This document shows positions 41,219-54,849 of a stretch of 64,000 nt of DNA, piece after piece. Position numbers and translations under genes: made by a program. Under the pieces are notes generated by a model that saw only the letters and a program-made list of their open reading frames with translations, was not told the origin of the DNA and searched no databases. Source of the DNA: Halopseudomonas nanhaiensis (GTDB taxonomy: Bacteria; Pseudomonadota; Gammaproteobacteria; Pseudomonadales; Pseudomonadaceae); contig NZ_CP073751.1 of assembly GCF_020025155.1 (NCBI RefSeq), positions 3,589,148 to 3,653,147 of the forward strand. Reading direction: 5' to 3'. The first letter of the stretch is position 1, and every line of letters starts with the position of its first letter.

Positions 41219-42577
41219 ATGTACCGCGCTGCTGTGGAAGAGCTGGATGCGTTCATCACCACCCACCCGAACATAACGACATTCCAGTTGCTGCTTTGCG
41301 ATAGCGGCGGCATTTTGCGCGGCAAGCACCTGCGGCGCGAGGAAATGCGCGCTTTGTACGAGCACGGCCGAGCGCTGCCGAGTTCGCTGATGGGGTTGAC
41401 CCTGCGCGGAGAGGATGTCGAGGAGACCGGCCTGGTCTGGGACGTCGGCGATGCAGACGGCATTGCGTTCCCGGTCACCGGAAGTCTACGTCCTGTGCCC
41501 TGGCTTACCGATACCGCGCAGGTTCAGGTCATGCTGGACAGCGAGCGGGGCGGGTATGGGCGGCATGCCGATCCGCGCGCCCTGCTCATGGACGTGATCG
41601 CCGGGTTGCAGCGTGACGGGCTGCACCCGGTGATGGCGGGTGAGCTCGAATTCTACCTGCTCGAGGAAGACGACAGCGGCCGGGTCCTCCCGGCGCGTCT
41701 GAGCAACGGTCGGCGGCCCCAGGACCCCGGCGTATACGGCATCGACGAGCTGGAAGGTGCGATGCCCTTCCTGGAGGCCCTGTACGCCGCATGCGAAGTA
41801 CAGGGCATACCCGCACGTACGGCGATTTCAGAATACGGCTGCGGTCAGCTGGAGATCACGCTGGAGCACCGTAGCTGCGCACTGCAGGCAATGGACGAAA
41901 CCCTCCTCTACAAGCGCCTGGTCAAGGCCGTGGCGGCGCAGCAGGGTCTGATTGCGTGCTTCATGGCCAAACCCTTCGCCGGAATGGTTGGCAACGGTTT
42001 CCACCTGCACATCAGTCTGGCCGACGAAGCGGGCAACAATCTGTTCGCCAGCGAAGCGCCGGAGGGTACCCCGCTCCTGCGCCAATCGATCGCCGGGCTA
42101 CAGACCAGCCTCGCCGACAGCATGGCGCTGTTCTGCCCCAACGCCAACTCCTACCGGCGCTTCCAGAGCCACAGTTACGCCCCTGTGGCGCCGACATGGG
42201 GCGTGAACAATCGAACGGTGGCGTTTCGTGTTCCCCTCGGCCCTGCTTCCAGCCGACATGTTGAGCATCGTATCTGCGGTGCCGACGCCAACCCCTATCT
42301 GGCTGCCGCCGCCGTGCTCGCCGGGATGCACCGTGGCATTCGCGAGCGGATGGATCCCGGCCCGGCTGTGGACGGCAACGGTTACGCGCAACAGCGCGAG
42401 CCAATGAGTCTGGAGTGGCACTCCGCGCTGGAACGGCTGGAGCGGTCAGCCTGGGCGCGCAACATGCTCGGCACACGCTTTCTGGACATCTTCTTGGCGG
42501 TCAAGCGCGCCGAATATCGGCAGTTCATGGGCGAGGTGGGCCAGCAGGATTACGATTGGTACCTGCATCGCGCCTGA
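41219..42577 (+). CDS. Glutamine-synthetase-family enzyme, gamma-glutamylpolyamine synthetase-like
   Basis: 452 residues of the GS fold that joins glutamate gamma-carboxyl to an amine using ATP. Visible motifs are AGELEFYLLEED, MAKPFAGMVGNGFHLHISL (ATP/metal His) and NSYRRFQSHSYAPVAPTWGVNNRTVAFRVP, with Arg clusters. Its length and GNGFHLHIS form match polyamine-type synthetases (PauA/SpuI) of Pseudomonas better than GlnA. The start at 41219 follows CAGGGGACCTGCC; a TTG at 41183 has no ribosome site. No other putrescine genes are nearby, so the exact amine is unsure. Confidence 0.85.
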   Translation: MYRAAVEELDAFITTHPNITTFQLLLCDSGGILRGKHLRREEMRALYEHGRALPSSLMGLTLRGEDVEETGLVWDVGDADGIAFPVTGSLRPVPWLTDTAQVQVMLDSERGGYGRHADPRALLMDVIAGLQRDGLHPVMAGELEFYLLEEDDSGRVLPARLSNGRRPQDPGVYGIDELEGAMPFLEALYAACEVQGIPARTAISEYGCGQLEITLEHRSCALQAMDETLLYKRLVKAVAAQQGLIACFMAKPFAGMVGNGFHLHISLADEAGNNLFASEAPEGTPLLRQSIAGLQTSLADSMALFCPNANSYRRFQSHSYAPVAPTWGVNNRTVAFRVPLGPASSRHVEHRICGADANPYLAAAAVLAGMHRGIRERMDPGPAVDGNGYAQQREPMSLEWHSALERLERSAWARNMLGTRFLDIFLAVKRAEYRQFMGEVGQQDYDWYLHRA

Positions 42578-42624
42578 GGTGCCGGCGTGGCATACTGGCG
42601 TTCATTTTCCAAGGACCGCAGGGC

Positions 42625-42996
42625 ATGATTGATCTCGGACACGTCGCGCTTATGTTGCTGGGAGGCCTGATCGTCGCCTGGCTCTGGCGCGGCCTGGGTG
42701 CGAGAGACCGGGCGCTTGCCATGGTCCGCCAGCACTGCGATCGCAGCGATCTGCAGCTGCTCGACGAAAGCATCGCGTTGACCAACCTGCGCGTCGGCCG
42801 CAACCAACGCTCGCGCCTCGGGGTCGTTCGACGATACGGCTTCGAGTTCACCGTCACCGGTGAGCGCCGCTACCCCGGTTGGATCGAGTTGCACGGGCAA
42901 CGGTTGCTGAGAATCGAGCTCGCCCCTCATCCCTTCCCGGGTGCACCGGGCGAACCACCGGTCGACGCGCCGAGCAATGTCCACTACCTGCGTTAG
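42625..42996 (+). CDS. DUF3301 membrane-anchored protein
   Basis: 123 residues: one N-terminal membrane helix (LGHVALMLLGGLIVAWLW), then a soluble region with the DUF3301 signature RALAMVRQHCDRSDLQLLDESIALTNLRVGR and RRYGFEFTVTGERRYPGWIELHG. Its function is unknown. The start at 42625 gives the helix at residue 1. It lies 47 bp after the glutamine-synthetase-like gene and 11 bp before the parS palindrome. Confidence 0.85.
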   Translation: MIDLGHVALMLLGGLIVAWLWRGLGARDRALAMVRQHCDRSDLQLLDESIALTNLRVGRNQRSRLGVVRRYGFEFTVTGERRYPGWIELHGQRLLRIELAPHPFPGAPGEPPVDAPSNVHYLR

Positions 42997-43007
42997 ACCG
43001 CGTACGT

Positions 43008-43027
43008 TGCGTTCCACGTGGAACGCA
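43008..43027. other. parS centromere site for ParB
   Basis: TGCGTTCCACGTGGAACGCA is a perfect 20-bp palindrome whose core GTTCCACGTGGAAC (43011-43024) matches the Pseudomonas form of the bacterial parS consensus. It lies in the 47-bp gap before the CobW-type gene and about 12 kb from parAB. ParB should load here and spread. It is the only copy I found in the window. Confidence 0.88.
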
Positions 43028-43043
43028 GCTGCGGAGAGCTGAC

Positions 43044-44033
43044 TTGCCTGAGCCGAAAACCCTCTCCCAGATACCGACCCACCTCATTGCCGGTCCGCTC
43101 GGGGCGGGAAAGACCAGCCTGCTCACCGCCCTGCTCGCCCAGCGGCCGCCCGCAGAGCACTGGGCAATCCTGGTCAACGAGTTCGGCCAAGTCGGTGTGG
43201 ATGCCGCCCTGCTGGGCACGACCGGCCACCCGGACGTCACCATCAGCGAAATACCCGGCGGCTGCTTGTGCTGCGTCAACGGCGTGCCGTTTCAAGTCGG
43301 CCTTGGGAGGTTGCTCAGACGGTCCCGACCCGACCGGCTGTTTATCGAGACGTCAGGCCTGGGCCACCCTGCCGCGCTTGTCCGACAGCTCGCAGAGCCG
43401 CCCTGGCGGAATGTACTGCACCTGCATCCTCTGGTGATGGTGCTCGACGCGGCCTCTCTGGCTGCCGGTGGCACGCTTGCTGGACACCAGTCCGACGCAC
43501 TGCATGTGGCCGGTATGCTGCTCATGAACAAGGCCGAAACGCTGGACTCGGCAGCGCGAGCGTCCCTTGCACAGCGTCTGCCCCGGATCGAGCTGATGTG
43601 GTGTTCACACGGGCAGATCCCCTTCGACACGCTTCCTCTGGCTGCGCTTCACGAGCTCGCCGATACACCCGAGACCGGCGAGCTGCCCGATGGACCTCAG
43701 CCCCCGCCGCGCCTATGGCGTTCCACCGATGACTGGCTTCGCCGCGAACAGCAGACGCAATCGGAATTCAGTGTGGGCTGGCAGATGCATCCGTCGATAC
43801 GCTTTGATCGGCATGCACTTCATGGATGGTTGCTGCAAGCGAACTGGATACGCGCCAAGGCCGTGGTGCATACGGCATCGGGGTGGCTCGCGGTCAATGG
43901 ACTCCCGGGCTCCGAATTGACCTGGTCGGTGGTGGGCCCGCGTGGGGATAATCGCCTTGAGCTGATCATGACCGCGAGCATTGATGTCGCGGTCCTGGAG
44001 GATGGCTTGCGGCGCACCGTAGTAGGCAGCTAA
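43044..44033 (+). CDS. CobW/G3E-family GTPase (putative metal chaperone)
   Basis: 329 residues. The Walker A motif is GPLGAGKTSLL near residue 16. The CxCC metal site is GGCLCC, followed by ETSGLGHP, the guanine motif NKAE and the CobW C-terminal domain (LHGWLLQANWIRAKAVVHTASG). G3E GTPases deliver Zn, Co or Fe to partner enzymes; the metal is not determined here. The start is TTG at 43044 with GGAGAG 7 bases upstream. Longer frames start inside DUF3301 and the parS site and are not conserved. Confidence 0.85.
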   Translation: MPEPKTLSQIPTHLIAGPLGAGKTSLLTALLAQRPPAEHWAILVNEFGQVGVDAALLGTTGHPDVTISEIPGGCLCCVNGVPFQVGLGRLLRRSRPDRLFIETSGLGHPAALVRQLAEPPWRNVLHLHPLVMVLDAASLAAGGTLAGHQSDALHVAGMLLMNKAETLDSAARASLAQRLPRIELMWCSHGQIPFDTLPLAALHELADTPETGELPDGPQPPPRLWRSTDDWLRREQQTQSEFSVGWQMHPSIRFDRHALHGWLLQANWIRAKAVVHTASGWLAVNGLPGSELTWSVVGPRGDNRLELIMTASIDVAVLEDGLRRTVVGS

Positions 44034-44062
44034 TGTAGCCATTTTTGCGAGCGAACCATCCC

Positions 44063-44428
44063 GTGCAACGCCTGACCCTGCTCTGCCTTTTACTTTTCGC
44101 ATGTCCTGCGCTCGCGATGGCCGATGCCTGTCTAATAGAGTCAGTTGATGATGGCGTAGCCATACGCATGTGTCAGCAGAATCAGAGCATCCCGCCGCAG
44201 CTCTTCGAGAGCAGCTTTTGCCAGCCGCAGATCCCGGATCGTGAATTCGATGTTCGCATGATGGAGGATTGCCCGAGCGGGGCGTATGGGGTGTGCGAAG
44301 GCGCGCGTACGCCGGGTGTCGCCTATCAGCAGTCCATCCACTACTACTCCGAGCCGGACGATACCCCGGTGCTTCGGGCTTACTGCGAGGAGATCAGCCA
44401 GGGTGCCTGGCGCGCGCTCGAGCGTTAG
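44063..44428 (+). CDS. Small secreted Cys-containing protein, unknown function
   Basis: 121 residues. A signal peptide (QRLTLLCLLLFACPALAMA) is followed by a mature region with six Cys residues (DACLIES, IRMCQQ, SFCQPQ, EDCPSG, GVCEGA, AYCEEI), probably disulphide-bonded in the periplasm. No family is recognised. The start is GTG at 44063; an upstream TTG at 44045 is possible. It overlaps the convergent DUF192 gene by 4 bp. Confidence 0.65.
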   Translation: MQRLTLLCLLLFACPALAMADACLIESVDDGVAIRMCQQNQSIPPQLFESSFCQPQIPDREFDVRMMEDCPSGAYGVCEGARTPGVAYQQSIHYYSEPDDTPVLRAYCEEISQGAWRALER

Positions 44429-44886
44429 TCGCGGGGCGGGGGCTGGTCCTCACGACCACTGATATCGACGGACTGACCCACTTGCAGATCAAGCTGCTCG
44501 ATGGTGCCGGCTGGCACCTCGATGACAAAGCGTAACGGCCGATCAGCCCGGTACAGCGCACACGGCATCGACTCACAGGGCGGCACGCCCTCGAACAGAT
44601 GGGTGATTTGCGCCTGTTCATCCAGATAAACCAGGTCCAGCGGGATATGCATGTTGCGCATCCAGATCACTGGCGTGATGCCGGGCGGAAAGTCGAAAAG
44701 CATACCGGTGCCTGCTGCCAACTCGTTCCTGCCCATCAGACCCTGTCGCCGCGACTGCGCATCGTCAGCCACTTCGAGAATGAAAGGCTCGCCAGCCAAC
44801 CGCGCCGTCAGTTCGTCAGCGCTGACCATCCCGGCGCCGAGAAGGCACCCGAGGACAGGTAGCAGGCGGAGCAGACCCAACGTCAT
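44425..44886 (-). CDS. DUF192 secreted protein
   Basis: 153 residues with a signal peptide (LLRLLPVLGCLLGAGMVSA) and the DUF192 core: QSRRQGLMGRNELAAGTGMLFDF, VIWMRNMHIPLDLVYLDEQ, then FVIEVPAGTIEQLDLQVGQSV. Members are small, single-domain and periplasmic. No enzyme activity is established. It overlaps the PilZ gene by 4 bp, so the two genes are coupled. Confidence 0.88.
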   Translation of the reverse strand: MTLGLLRLLPVLGCLLGAGMVSADELTARLAGEPFILEVADDAQSRRQGLMGRNELAAGTGMLFDFPPGITPVIWMRNMHIPLDLVYLDEQAQITHLFEGVPPCESMPCALYRADRPLRFVIEVPAGTIEQLDLQVGQSVDISGREDQPPPRD

Positions 44887-45764
44887 ACGGTGTCCTTGAG
44901 CAGGTTCTGATAGACCATGTTAGTCAGATATAGCCGTTCCTGCTCGCTCAGGCTATGAAACTCCACGCCGGTGGCGACGAACTCGGCCGTACCCTCCTCC
45001 TGCCGCTGCACGGCTCGGACGCGTCCCCTCAACGTGAGATAGACATCGAGCCCCGAAGGATTGATGCGAAACGACACCTTTATCTCATCGTCCTTGTCGG
45101 CAATAGGACTGCGCGACAGCATCCGCGCCCCGCCCAGACTGAGATCGACGATTCGTGCTGCGCCAGGACCGCAAGGCGCCACGGTGGAGGCTACCAGATT
45201 GACCGTTACCCGGGCCGAGCTGCGGATACGCATCGACTGTACCGTCTCGGGATACGCCAGATGCAGGTACGGGTAGGGAGTGAGCTGCGACTTGAGCACG
45301 CGGGTGCGATAGGCCACCGCATCCTTGCCGACAAAGCCACGGACAAGAAACTGCTGGCCTTCCTTGATGAACACCAGCCGGCCGTGTAGCGTCGGTGCCG
45401 TCACCATCAGACTGACCGGCGCATGAACACCGATCATGCGAACCTGGTAGCGTTCGGTGGAATGTCCATGCAACGACTGCAGCTGGACAGGGTCGCCCGG
45501 GGCGAGCTGAATCTGAGCCATGCTGCAGGTCTGCACCTCGGGCGCAGCAGGCTCCGGCTTGTCGGCTTCGGCGCTGAGTGGAACGCAGCGATACAGGCCG
45601 AGCTTGAGCAACTGCGCCAGCAGGGCCGGGTTGTCGATTACGCTGGACTCCCTGAACAGCACGGTACCTTCAGCGTCGAGCAGGTTCCAGGGTAGCGGCG
45701 TATCGAGGGCGACCTCATCATCCTTGAGCATTATCAGGGGCAAGCTTGCTTCTCCAGTGGCCAC
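44883..45764 (-). CDS. PilZ-domain c-di-GMP receptor
   Basis: 293 residues. The C-terminal PilZ domain (about residues 175-290) has the c-di-GMP ligands RSSAR and DLSLGGARM. The N-terminal half is YcgR-like (LQSLHGHSTERYQVRMIGVH) and may regulate the flagellar motor or another partner. The start is GTG at 45764 preceded by GAGGGAACA. It is upstream of DUF192 with a 4-bp overlap. It might respond to the PAS-GGDEF-EAL protein at 7948, among others. Confidence 0.85.
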   Translation of the reverse strand: MATGEASLPLIMLKDDEVALDTPLPWNLLDAEGTVLFRESSVIDNPALLAQLLKLGLYRCVPLSAEADKPEPAAPEVQTCSMAQIQLAPGDPVQLQSLHGHSTERYQVRMIGVHAPVSLMVTAPTLHGRLVFIKEGQQFLVRGFVGKDAVAYRTRVLKSQLTPYPYLHLAYPETVQSMRIRSSARVTVNLVASTVAPCGPGAARIVDLSLGGARMLSRSPIADKDDEIKVSFRINPSGLDVYLTLRGRVRAVQRQEEGTAEFVATGVEFHSLSEQERLYLTNMVYQNLLKDTV

Positions 45765-45848
45765 TGTTCCCTCGAGTGCCTAATGTAACAGCGCATATGG
45801 CACTCTGATACTACATAAGTTCCCCTGCCGACCGCTGGTTGATGCAAT

Positions 45849-47216
45849 TCAATCGCTGGATTTTTCAGGTCGCTTCCAGCTGTCAATGTTGCGCTGACGC
45901 GCTCGCCCTACCGCGAGTGAACCGTCCGGGACATCCTGAGTGATGGTTGAGCCAGCGCCCGTCACGGCCCCTGCCCCGACACGGACCGGCGCGACCAGCG
46001 CCGTGTTCGATCCAATGAACGCGCCATCACCCATCTGCGTGACGAATTTGTTCACGCCGTCATAGTTGCAGGTAATGGTCCCGGCTCCGACGTTGACGTT
46101 CTGGCCGACGACTGCATCGCCGATATAGGACAGATGATTGACCTTGGAGCCGTCACCGATATCGGCCTTTTTCGTTTCCACGAAATTGCCGATACGCGCG
46201 CTGCGTCCCAGACGCGTCCCCGGGCGCAGCCGCGCATAGGGTCCGATGTCGCAGTGGTTGCCCACCTCGCTCCCATCGATGTGGCTATACGCCTTGATCA
46301 CGCTGCCGGAGCGGATAACGCTGTCGCGAATCACGCAGTGGGCCCCTATTTCGACCTGGTCCTCTATCACCACCCGACCCTCAAGGATCACGTTGATGTC
46401 GATGAACACGTCCCGGCCAACCGTGACCTCGCCGCGTACGTCGATCCTCGCCGGGTCTGTCAGCGTTGCGCCTTCGTCCATCAGACGACGCGCCTGACGG
46501 CTCTGGAAAGCACGCTCGAGCACCGCCAGCTGCTGCCGGTTGTTGGCGCCCATCACCTCGAGTTCGTCGGCTGGCTGCGCCACCTCTACTGGCACCGCGT
46601 CGGCAACGGCCATGGCGACCACGTCGGTGAGGTAGTACTCGCCCTGCGCGTTATTGCTGGACAGGCTATTGAGCCAGCCCGCCGCACGCGAGCCTGGCAG
46701 CGCCATGATGCCGGTGTTGGCTTCGGTGACCAGCCGTTGCTCGGGCGTGGCATCCTTCTGCTCGACGATTGCCTGAACCCGGTCTGCGGCATCGCGAATG
46801 ATGCGCCCGTACCCCGTCGGGTCGGCCATGTCGACCGTCAACAGGCCAAGCGCCTGGGCACCGGCCTGGGCACTGAGTGTTCGCAGCGTGTCGACCTGCA
46901 ACAAGGGTACGTCGCCGTACAGCACGAGGATCTGGTCTGCGGTATCGATCGCTGGCAGGGCCTGGGCCACTGCGTGCCCGGTGCCCAGCTGCTCGGTCTG
47001 CATCACCCAGTTGATATCAGCGGCTTCCAGTGTCTGCCTGACGACCTCGGCCCCATGGCCGATCACCACATGGATTCGCTTCGGTGACAGGGCGCGGGCG
47101 CAGTCTATGACGTGTCCCAACATCGGTTTGCCGGCAACAGCGTGAAGAACCTTGGGAAGCGCCGAGCGCATGCGGGTGCCCTGTCCGGCGGCGAGAATGA
47201 CGACGTGAAGATTCAT
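45849..47216 (-). CDS. glmU: Bifunctional UDP-GlcNAc pyrophosphorylase / GlcN-1-P acetyltransferase
   Basis: 455 residues. The N-terminal uridylyltransferase has [20 protein letters not shown] and the sugar-nucleotide site. The C-terminal left-handed beta-helix acetyltransferase (about 250-455) has repeats such as [12 protein letters not shown] and the [14 protein letters not shown] active site. It makes UDP-GlcNAc for peptidoglycan and LPS. The start at 47216 matches the family N-terminus. It lies downstream of atpC but is separated by a terminator and repeats, so it has its own promoter. Confidence 0.97.
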   Translation of the reverse strand: MNLHVVILAAGQGTRMRSALPKVLHAVAGKPMLGHVIDCARALSPKRIHVVIGHGAEVVRQTLEAADINWVMQTEQLGTGHAVAQALPAIDTADQILVLYGDVPLLQVDTLRTLSAQAGAQALGLLTVDMADPTGYGRIIRDAADRVQAIVEQKDATPEQRLVTEANTGIMALPGSRAAGWLNSLSSNNAQGEYYLTDVVAMAVADAVPVEVAQPADELEVMGANNRQQLAVLERAFQSRQARRLMDEGATLTDPARIDVRGEVTVGRDVFIDINVILEGRVVIEDQVEIGAHCVIRDSVIRSGSVIKAYSHIDGSEVGNHCDIGPYARLRPGTRLGRSARIGNFVETKKADIGDGSKVNHLSYIGDAVVGQNVNVGAGTITCNYDGVNKFVTQMGDGAFIGSNTALVAPVRVGAGAVTGAGSTITQDVPDGSLAVGRARQRNIDSWKRPEKSSD

Positions 47217-47286
47217 GGATAAAGCCTGGTCAGCGAACGAATGCACGGATGATAACAAAAGCAGGGCGGGGCGGGCGTGCACTCAT

Positions 47287-47310
47287 GATCGTTGGATCGT
47301 TGGATCGTTG
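47287..47310. repeat. 8-bp tandem repeat (GATCGTTG x3)
   Basis: Three exact units of GATCGTTG immediately left of the GGCTGGA array. Confidence 0.9.
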
Positions 47311-47313
47311 GAA

Positions 47314-47376
47314 GGCTGGAGGCTGGAGGCTGGAGGCTGGAGGCTGGAGGCTGGAGGCTGGAGGCTGGAGGCTGGA
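47314..47376. repeat. 7-bp minisatellite (GGCTGGA x9)
   Basis: Nine exact head-to-tail units of GGCTGGA. The 7-bp step gives a repeated Leu-Glu-Ala-Gly-Gly-Trp-Arg pattern in one frame, but there is no gene. Exact copies suggest recent slippage and likely strain variation. Confidence 0.95.
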
Positions 47377-47439
47377 CAGTGTGGTTTGGTGGGGTGTGGT
47401 TGCAAGCGATGTCAGCAAACTTCAAGCTTGTAGCTTCAA

Positions 47440-47476
47440 GCGTTAAGCGTTAAGCGTTAAGCGTTAAGCGTTAAGC
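47440..47476. repeat. 7-bp tandem repeat (GCGTTAA x5)
   Basis: Five exact units of GCGTTAA plus a partial one, directly after CTTCAAGCTTGTAGCTTCAA, which resembles the element at 33886. Confidence 0.92.
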
Positions 47477-47521
47477 ATCGACACGCGAATGGTGCTTGCG
47501 CGGGGGGGCGTAACCAAAGAA

Positions 47522-47543
47522 AAAGGCAGCCTAGGCTGCCTTT
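47522..47543 (-). terminator. Intrinsic terminator of the atp operon
   Basis: A perfect inverted repeat with 11-bp arms (AAAGGCAGCCT and its complement) lies 8 bp after the atpC stop. On the minus strand a T-rich tract (TTTTTCTTTGG) follows. Confidence 0.93.
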
Positions 47544-47550
47544 CTGCGAC

Positions 47551-47994
47551 TTACCGGTTGTTGAGCGCCGGTCCGCCGTACTTCTTCCGCAATTCCTGCA
47601 CGGTACGCAGCTGAGCCGCGGCTTCGGCAAGGCGGGCGGATGCGGAGCCGTAATCGAACTCTGCGCCCTTCTCGCTGAGCGCACGCTCGGCGGCCTGCTT
47701 GGCTTCGGCAGCTGCGGCTTCGTCGATGTCGCCGGCACGGATCGCCGTGTCGGCAAGCACCTTGACCATGCCCGGCTGAATCTCGAGGAAGCCGCCAGAG
47801 ATATAAAACACCTCTTCGCCGCCCTCCTGCTTGATCACCCGTACCGGACCCGGCTTCAGATCGGTGAGCAGCGGCGTGTGGCCCGGGAGGATACCCAGAT
47901 CACCCATGTTGCCGTGCGCCACGACCATCTCTACCAGGCCGGAGAACAGCTCTTCTTCTGCGCTTACGATATCGCAGTGCACTGTCATAGCCAT
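47551..47994 (-). CDS. atpC: ATP synthase epsilon subunit
   Basis: 147 residues. The epsilon subunit of F1 couples rotation to catalysis and inhibits ATP hydrolysis. The N-terminal beta sandwich has [29 protein letters not shown] and [13 protein letters not shown]. The C-terminal helices carry AKQAAERAL. It is the last gene of atpIBEFHAGDC, 42 bp after atpD. The start at 47994 gives [10 protein letters not shown]; the Met two codons later is also possible. Confidence 0.97.
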   Translation of the reverse strand: MAMTVHCDIVSAEEELFSGLVEMVVAHGNMGDLGILPGHTPLLTDLKPGPVRVIKQEGGEEVFYISGGFLEIQPGMVKVLADTAIRAGDIDEAAAAEAKQAAERALSEKGAEFDYGSASARLAEAAAQLRTVQELRKKYGGPALNNR

Positions 47995-48036
47995 ATCATT
48001 GCCTCGGTTCAGCGCCCGTTTGACCGGGCGCGCCCA

Positions 48037-50321
<2,285 letters not shown>

Positions 50322-50395
50322 GTCACACCTATAAGGTTAGCCTCAGGCCAGATCGCACGATGCGGGAGACGACAAGGTCGCCTCCCGCCTTCGGC

Positions 50396-51940
<1,545 letters not shown>

Positions 51941-51956
51941 GCCATGTTCCCTCAAA

Positions 51957-52493
51957 TCAGGATTTCAACGCCTCGGCCAGCTTGGCAAGCTTGCCGCGGA
52001 CCGAACCGTCGATGACCAGGTCACCCGCACGAATCAACACACCGCCAATCAGAGACGGGTTGATGGTCACATGAGGAGTTACTGTGCGGTCTAACCGCTT
52101 CGACAAAGCGGTTGCCAGCGTCTGTTGTTGATCAGCAGACAGTTCGAAGGCGGATTCCACCTCAACCGAAATGCTGCGATCGTGTTCAGCCTTGTGCTGC
52201 TCGTAGAGCTCGGCGAGGACCGGAATCAGGGGCAAACGGTCGTGCTCGGCGAGAGTGCGCACCAGATTGGCGAACTCTTCATCGATATACCCTTCGCACA
52301 CCATCAGCAGGTCTTCAGCCTTGCGCTCATCGGTCAAGGCCGGGTTGCGCACCCTCTCGGCAAAAACCGGATCGGACACTACGCCAGCTGCCAACGCGAG
52401 CATGGATGACCAGGCATCCAGCTTATTGGCAGACGACGCAACCTCGAAAGCAGCTTTTGCGTAAGGCCGAGCTAGCGTATTGAAAGAAGCCAT
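51957..52493 (-). CDS. atpH: ATP synthase delta subunit
   Basis: 178 residues, the clamp that joins the F1 head to the peripheral stalk. [11 protein letters not shown] at the N-terminus and the C-terminal [22 protein letters not shown] are the family signatures. It starts 12 bp after atpF and ends 16 bp before atpA. Confidence 0.97.
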   Translation of the reverse strand: MASFNTLARPYAKAAFEVASSANKLDAWSSMLALAAGVVSDPVFAERVRNPALTDERKAEDLLMVCEGYIDEEFANLVRTLAEHDRLPLIPVLAELYEQHKAEHDRSISVEVESAFELSADQQQTLATALSKRLDRTVTPHVTINPSLIGGVLIRAGDLVIDGSVRGKLAKLAEALKS

Positions 52494-52505
52494 CGCTCGC
52501 CTCGC

Positions 52506-52976
52506 TTAGAGTTGTGAGGCCAGTTTGTTGACTAGCTCACTGTGGGCCGCGGAATCCACTTCGGATTCCAGAATTTGCTCGGCACCCATGACCGCCAGAA
52601 CGGACACCTGGGCACGGAGTTGATCCTTCGCGCGATTCACTTCCTGTTCGATCTCGGCCTTGGCAGCCGCGATCAGACGTTCACCTTCGGAACGCGCCTG
52701 CTCTCTCGCTTCTTCAACGATGAGGTTGGCGCTCTTGTTGGCCTGCTCGATGATCTGAGTAGCCTGTTCCTTGGTCTCACGCAGGGTCTGGGAAGCTTTT
52801 TCCTGGGCCAGGTCCAGGTCGCGCTGCGCGCGGCCGGCTGCGTCCAGGCCTTCGGCGATTTTTTTCTGGCGTTCCTGCATGGCCTGCGCAATCGGCGGCC
52901 ATACGTATTTCATGGTAAACCAGACAAAAATAGCGAAGGCAATCGTTTGACCGAACAGCGTCAGATTAATATTCAC
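52506..52976 (-). CDS. atpF: ATP synthase b subunit
   Basis: 156 residues. An N-terminal membrane helix ([23 protein letters not shown]) is followed by a long charged helix that pairs as the peripheral stalk. [10 protein letters not shown] and [18 protein letters not shown] are the usual Pseudomonas sequence. The order atpE-atpF-atpH is standard. Confidence 0.97.
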   Translation of the reverse strand: MNINLTLFGQTIAFAIFVWFTMKYVWPPIAQAMQERQKKIAEGLDAAGRAQRDLDLAQEKASQTLRETKEQATQIIEQANKSANLIVEEAREQARSEGERLIAAAKAEIEQEVNRAKDQLRAQVSVLAVMGAEQILESEVDSAAHSELVNKLASQL

Positions 52977-53068
52977 AGCGATTTACCTCGTGCTATTTCG
53001 TTGTATTCCCGGTAACGAGACGATTGATCTGGCAGGGCGAGGCCCCGCCAGGAATCCGTATCGCTCGA

Positions 53069-54238
<1,170 letters not shown>

Positions 54239-54643
54239 CTAATGCTTTGGAAAGCCTCTGACGATAAGGAGCGAGCTGGCACCCGTAACCACGGCTACGA
54301 GATACCCGGCAAACAGGGCCGGTACCTCCAGCGGTTTCACTCCCATCAACACCAGCACGAACAGTGCGGCGGTCAATATCAGTTTGCCTGCCTCGCCGGA
54401 ATACAATTCCCGAACGATGGCGCGGGCCGATCGAGCTCCGCTGTAGCGGTACACCCGATAGGCAAAATAGGCGTTGGGGATCACAGCAACGAGCCCGCCC
54501 AACAGACCGGAATATCCGGCAATGCGATCCTGGACAACCCACAGGATCAGTGCAACCGCAACGGTTACACCCGTCTGCACCAACAGAACAGGAAAGGCGG
54601 GACGCTTGTGGAAAGGGGTGTGATTGGGCGTTCTTGCGTCCAT
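54239..54643 (-). CDS. atpI: ATP synthase assembly protein I
   Basis: 134 residues, four predicted membrane helices, with the AtpI pattern LWVVQDRIAGYSGLLGGLVAVIPNAYFAYRVYRY. AtpI helps assemble the c ring and may bind magnesium. The start at 54643 follows GAGGCGGGATA. First gene of the operon, 12 bp before atpB. Confidence 0.92.
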   Translation of the reverse strand: MDARTPNHTPFHKRPAFPVLLVQTGVTVAVALILWVVQDRIAGYSGLLGGLVAVIPNAYFAYRVYRYSGARSARAIVRELYSGEAGKLILTAALFVLVLMGVKPLEVPALFAGYLVAVVTGASSLLIVRGFPKH

Positions 54644-54735
54644 TATCCCGCCTCGCCAGGTGTGCGCCGGCCCGAATCTTCGGTCCGTTGGCTGCAACAA
54701 ACTGGTGCAAATGCCCAGCCCTAACAGCGCGAGGG

Positions 54736-54766
54736 AGTATAGGTTGAATGTTGAACAGGTTCAACA
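54736..54766 (-). promoter_or_regulatory. Predicted atp operon promoter with an inverted repeat at -35
   Basis: On the minus strand TTGAAC (54759-54764), a 17-bp spacer and TATACT (54736-54741) make a sigma-70 promoter about 95 bp upstream of atpI. The -35 is part of an 8-bp-arm inverted repeat, TGTTGAAC-AG-GTTCAACA (54749-54766), so a regulator could block or assist RNA polymerase. Confidence 0.6.
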
Positions 54767-54849
54767 GCACTCGGGGAAAACCTGTTTAATTTCAACCAGA
54801 CCGGCACTTTTGAGCGACGTTTTGCGACAACTTGCCACATCCCGAACAT

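Larger units (their letters stand above)
47217..47550. other. Repeat-rich gap between atpC and glmU
   Basis: 334 bases with no supported gene. It holds three tandem-repeat arrays, an AAGCTTG-type word and the atp terminator. Open frames inside the arrays encode only low-complexity peptides. Confidence 0.8.

Noticed and set aside
47213..47446. Small open frames through the GGCTGGA array
   Set aside because: They encode only the translated repeat and have no ribosome binding site.
47287..47476. Possible CRISPR array
   Set aside because: Units are 7-8 bp head to tail with no spacers; these are simple tandem repeats and no cas gene is present.
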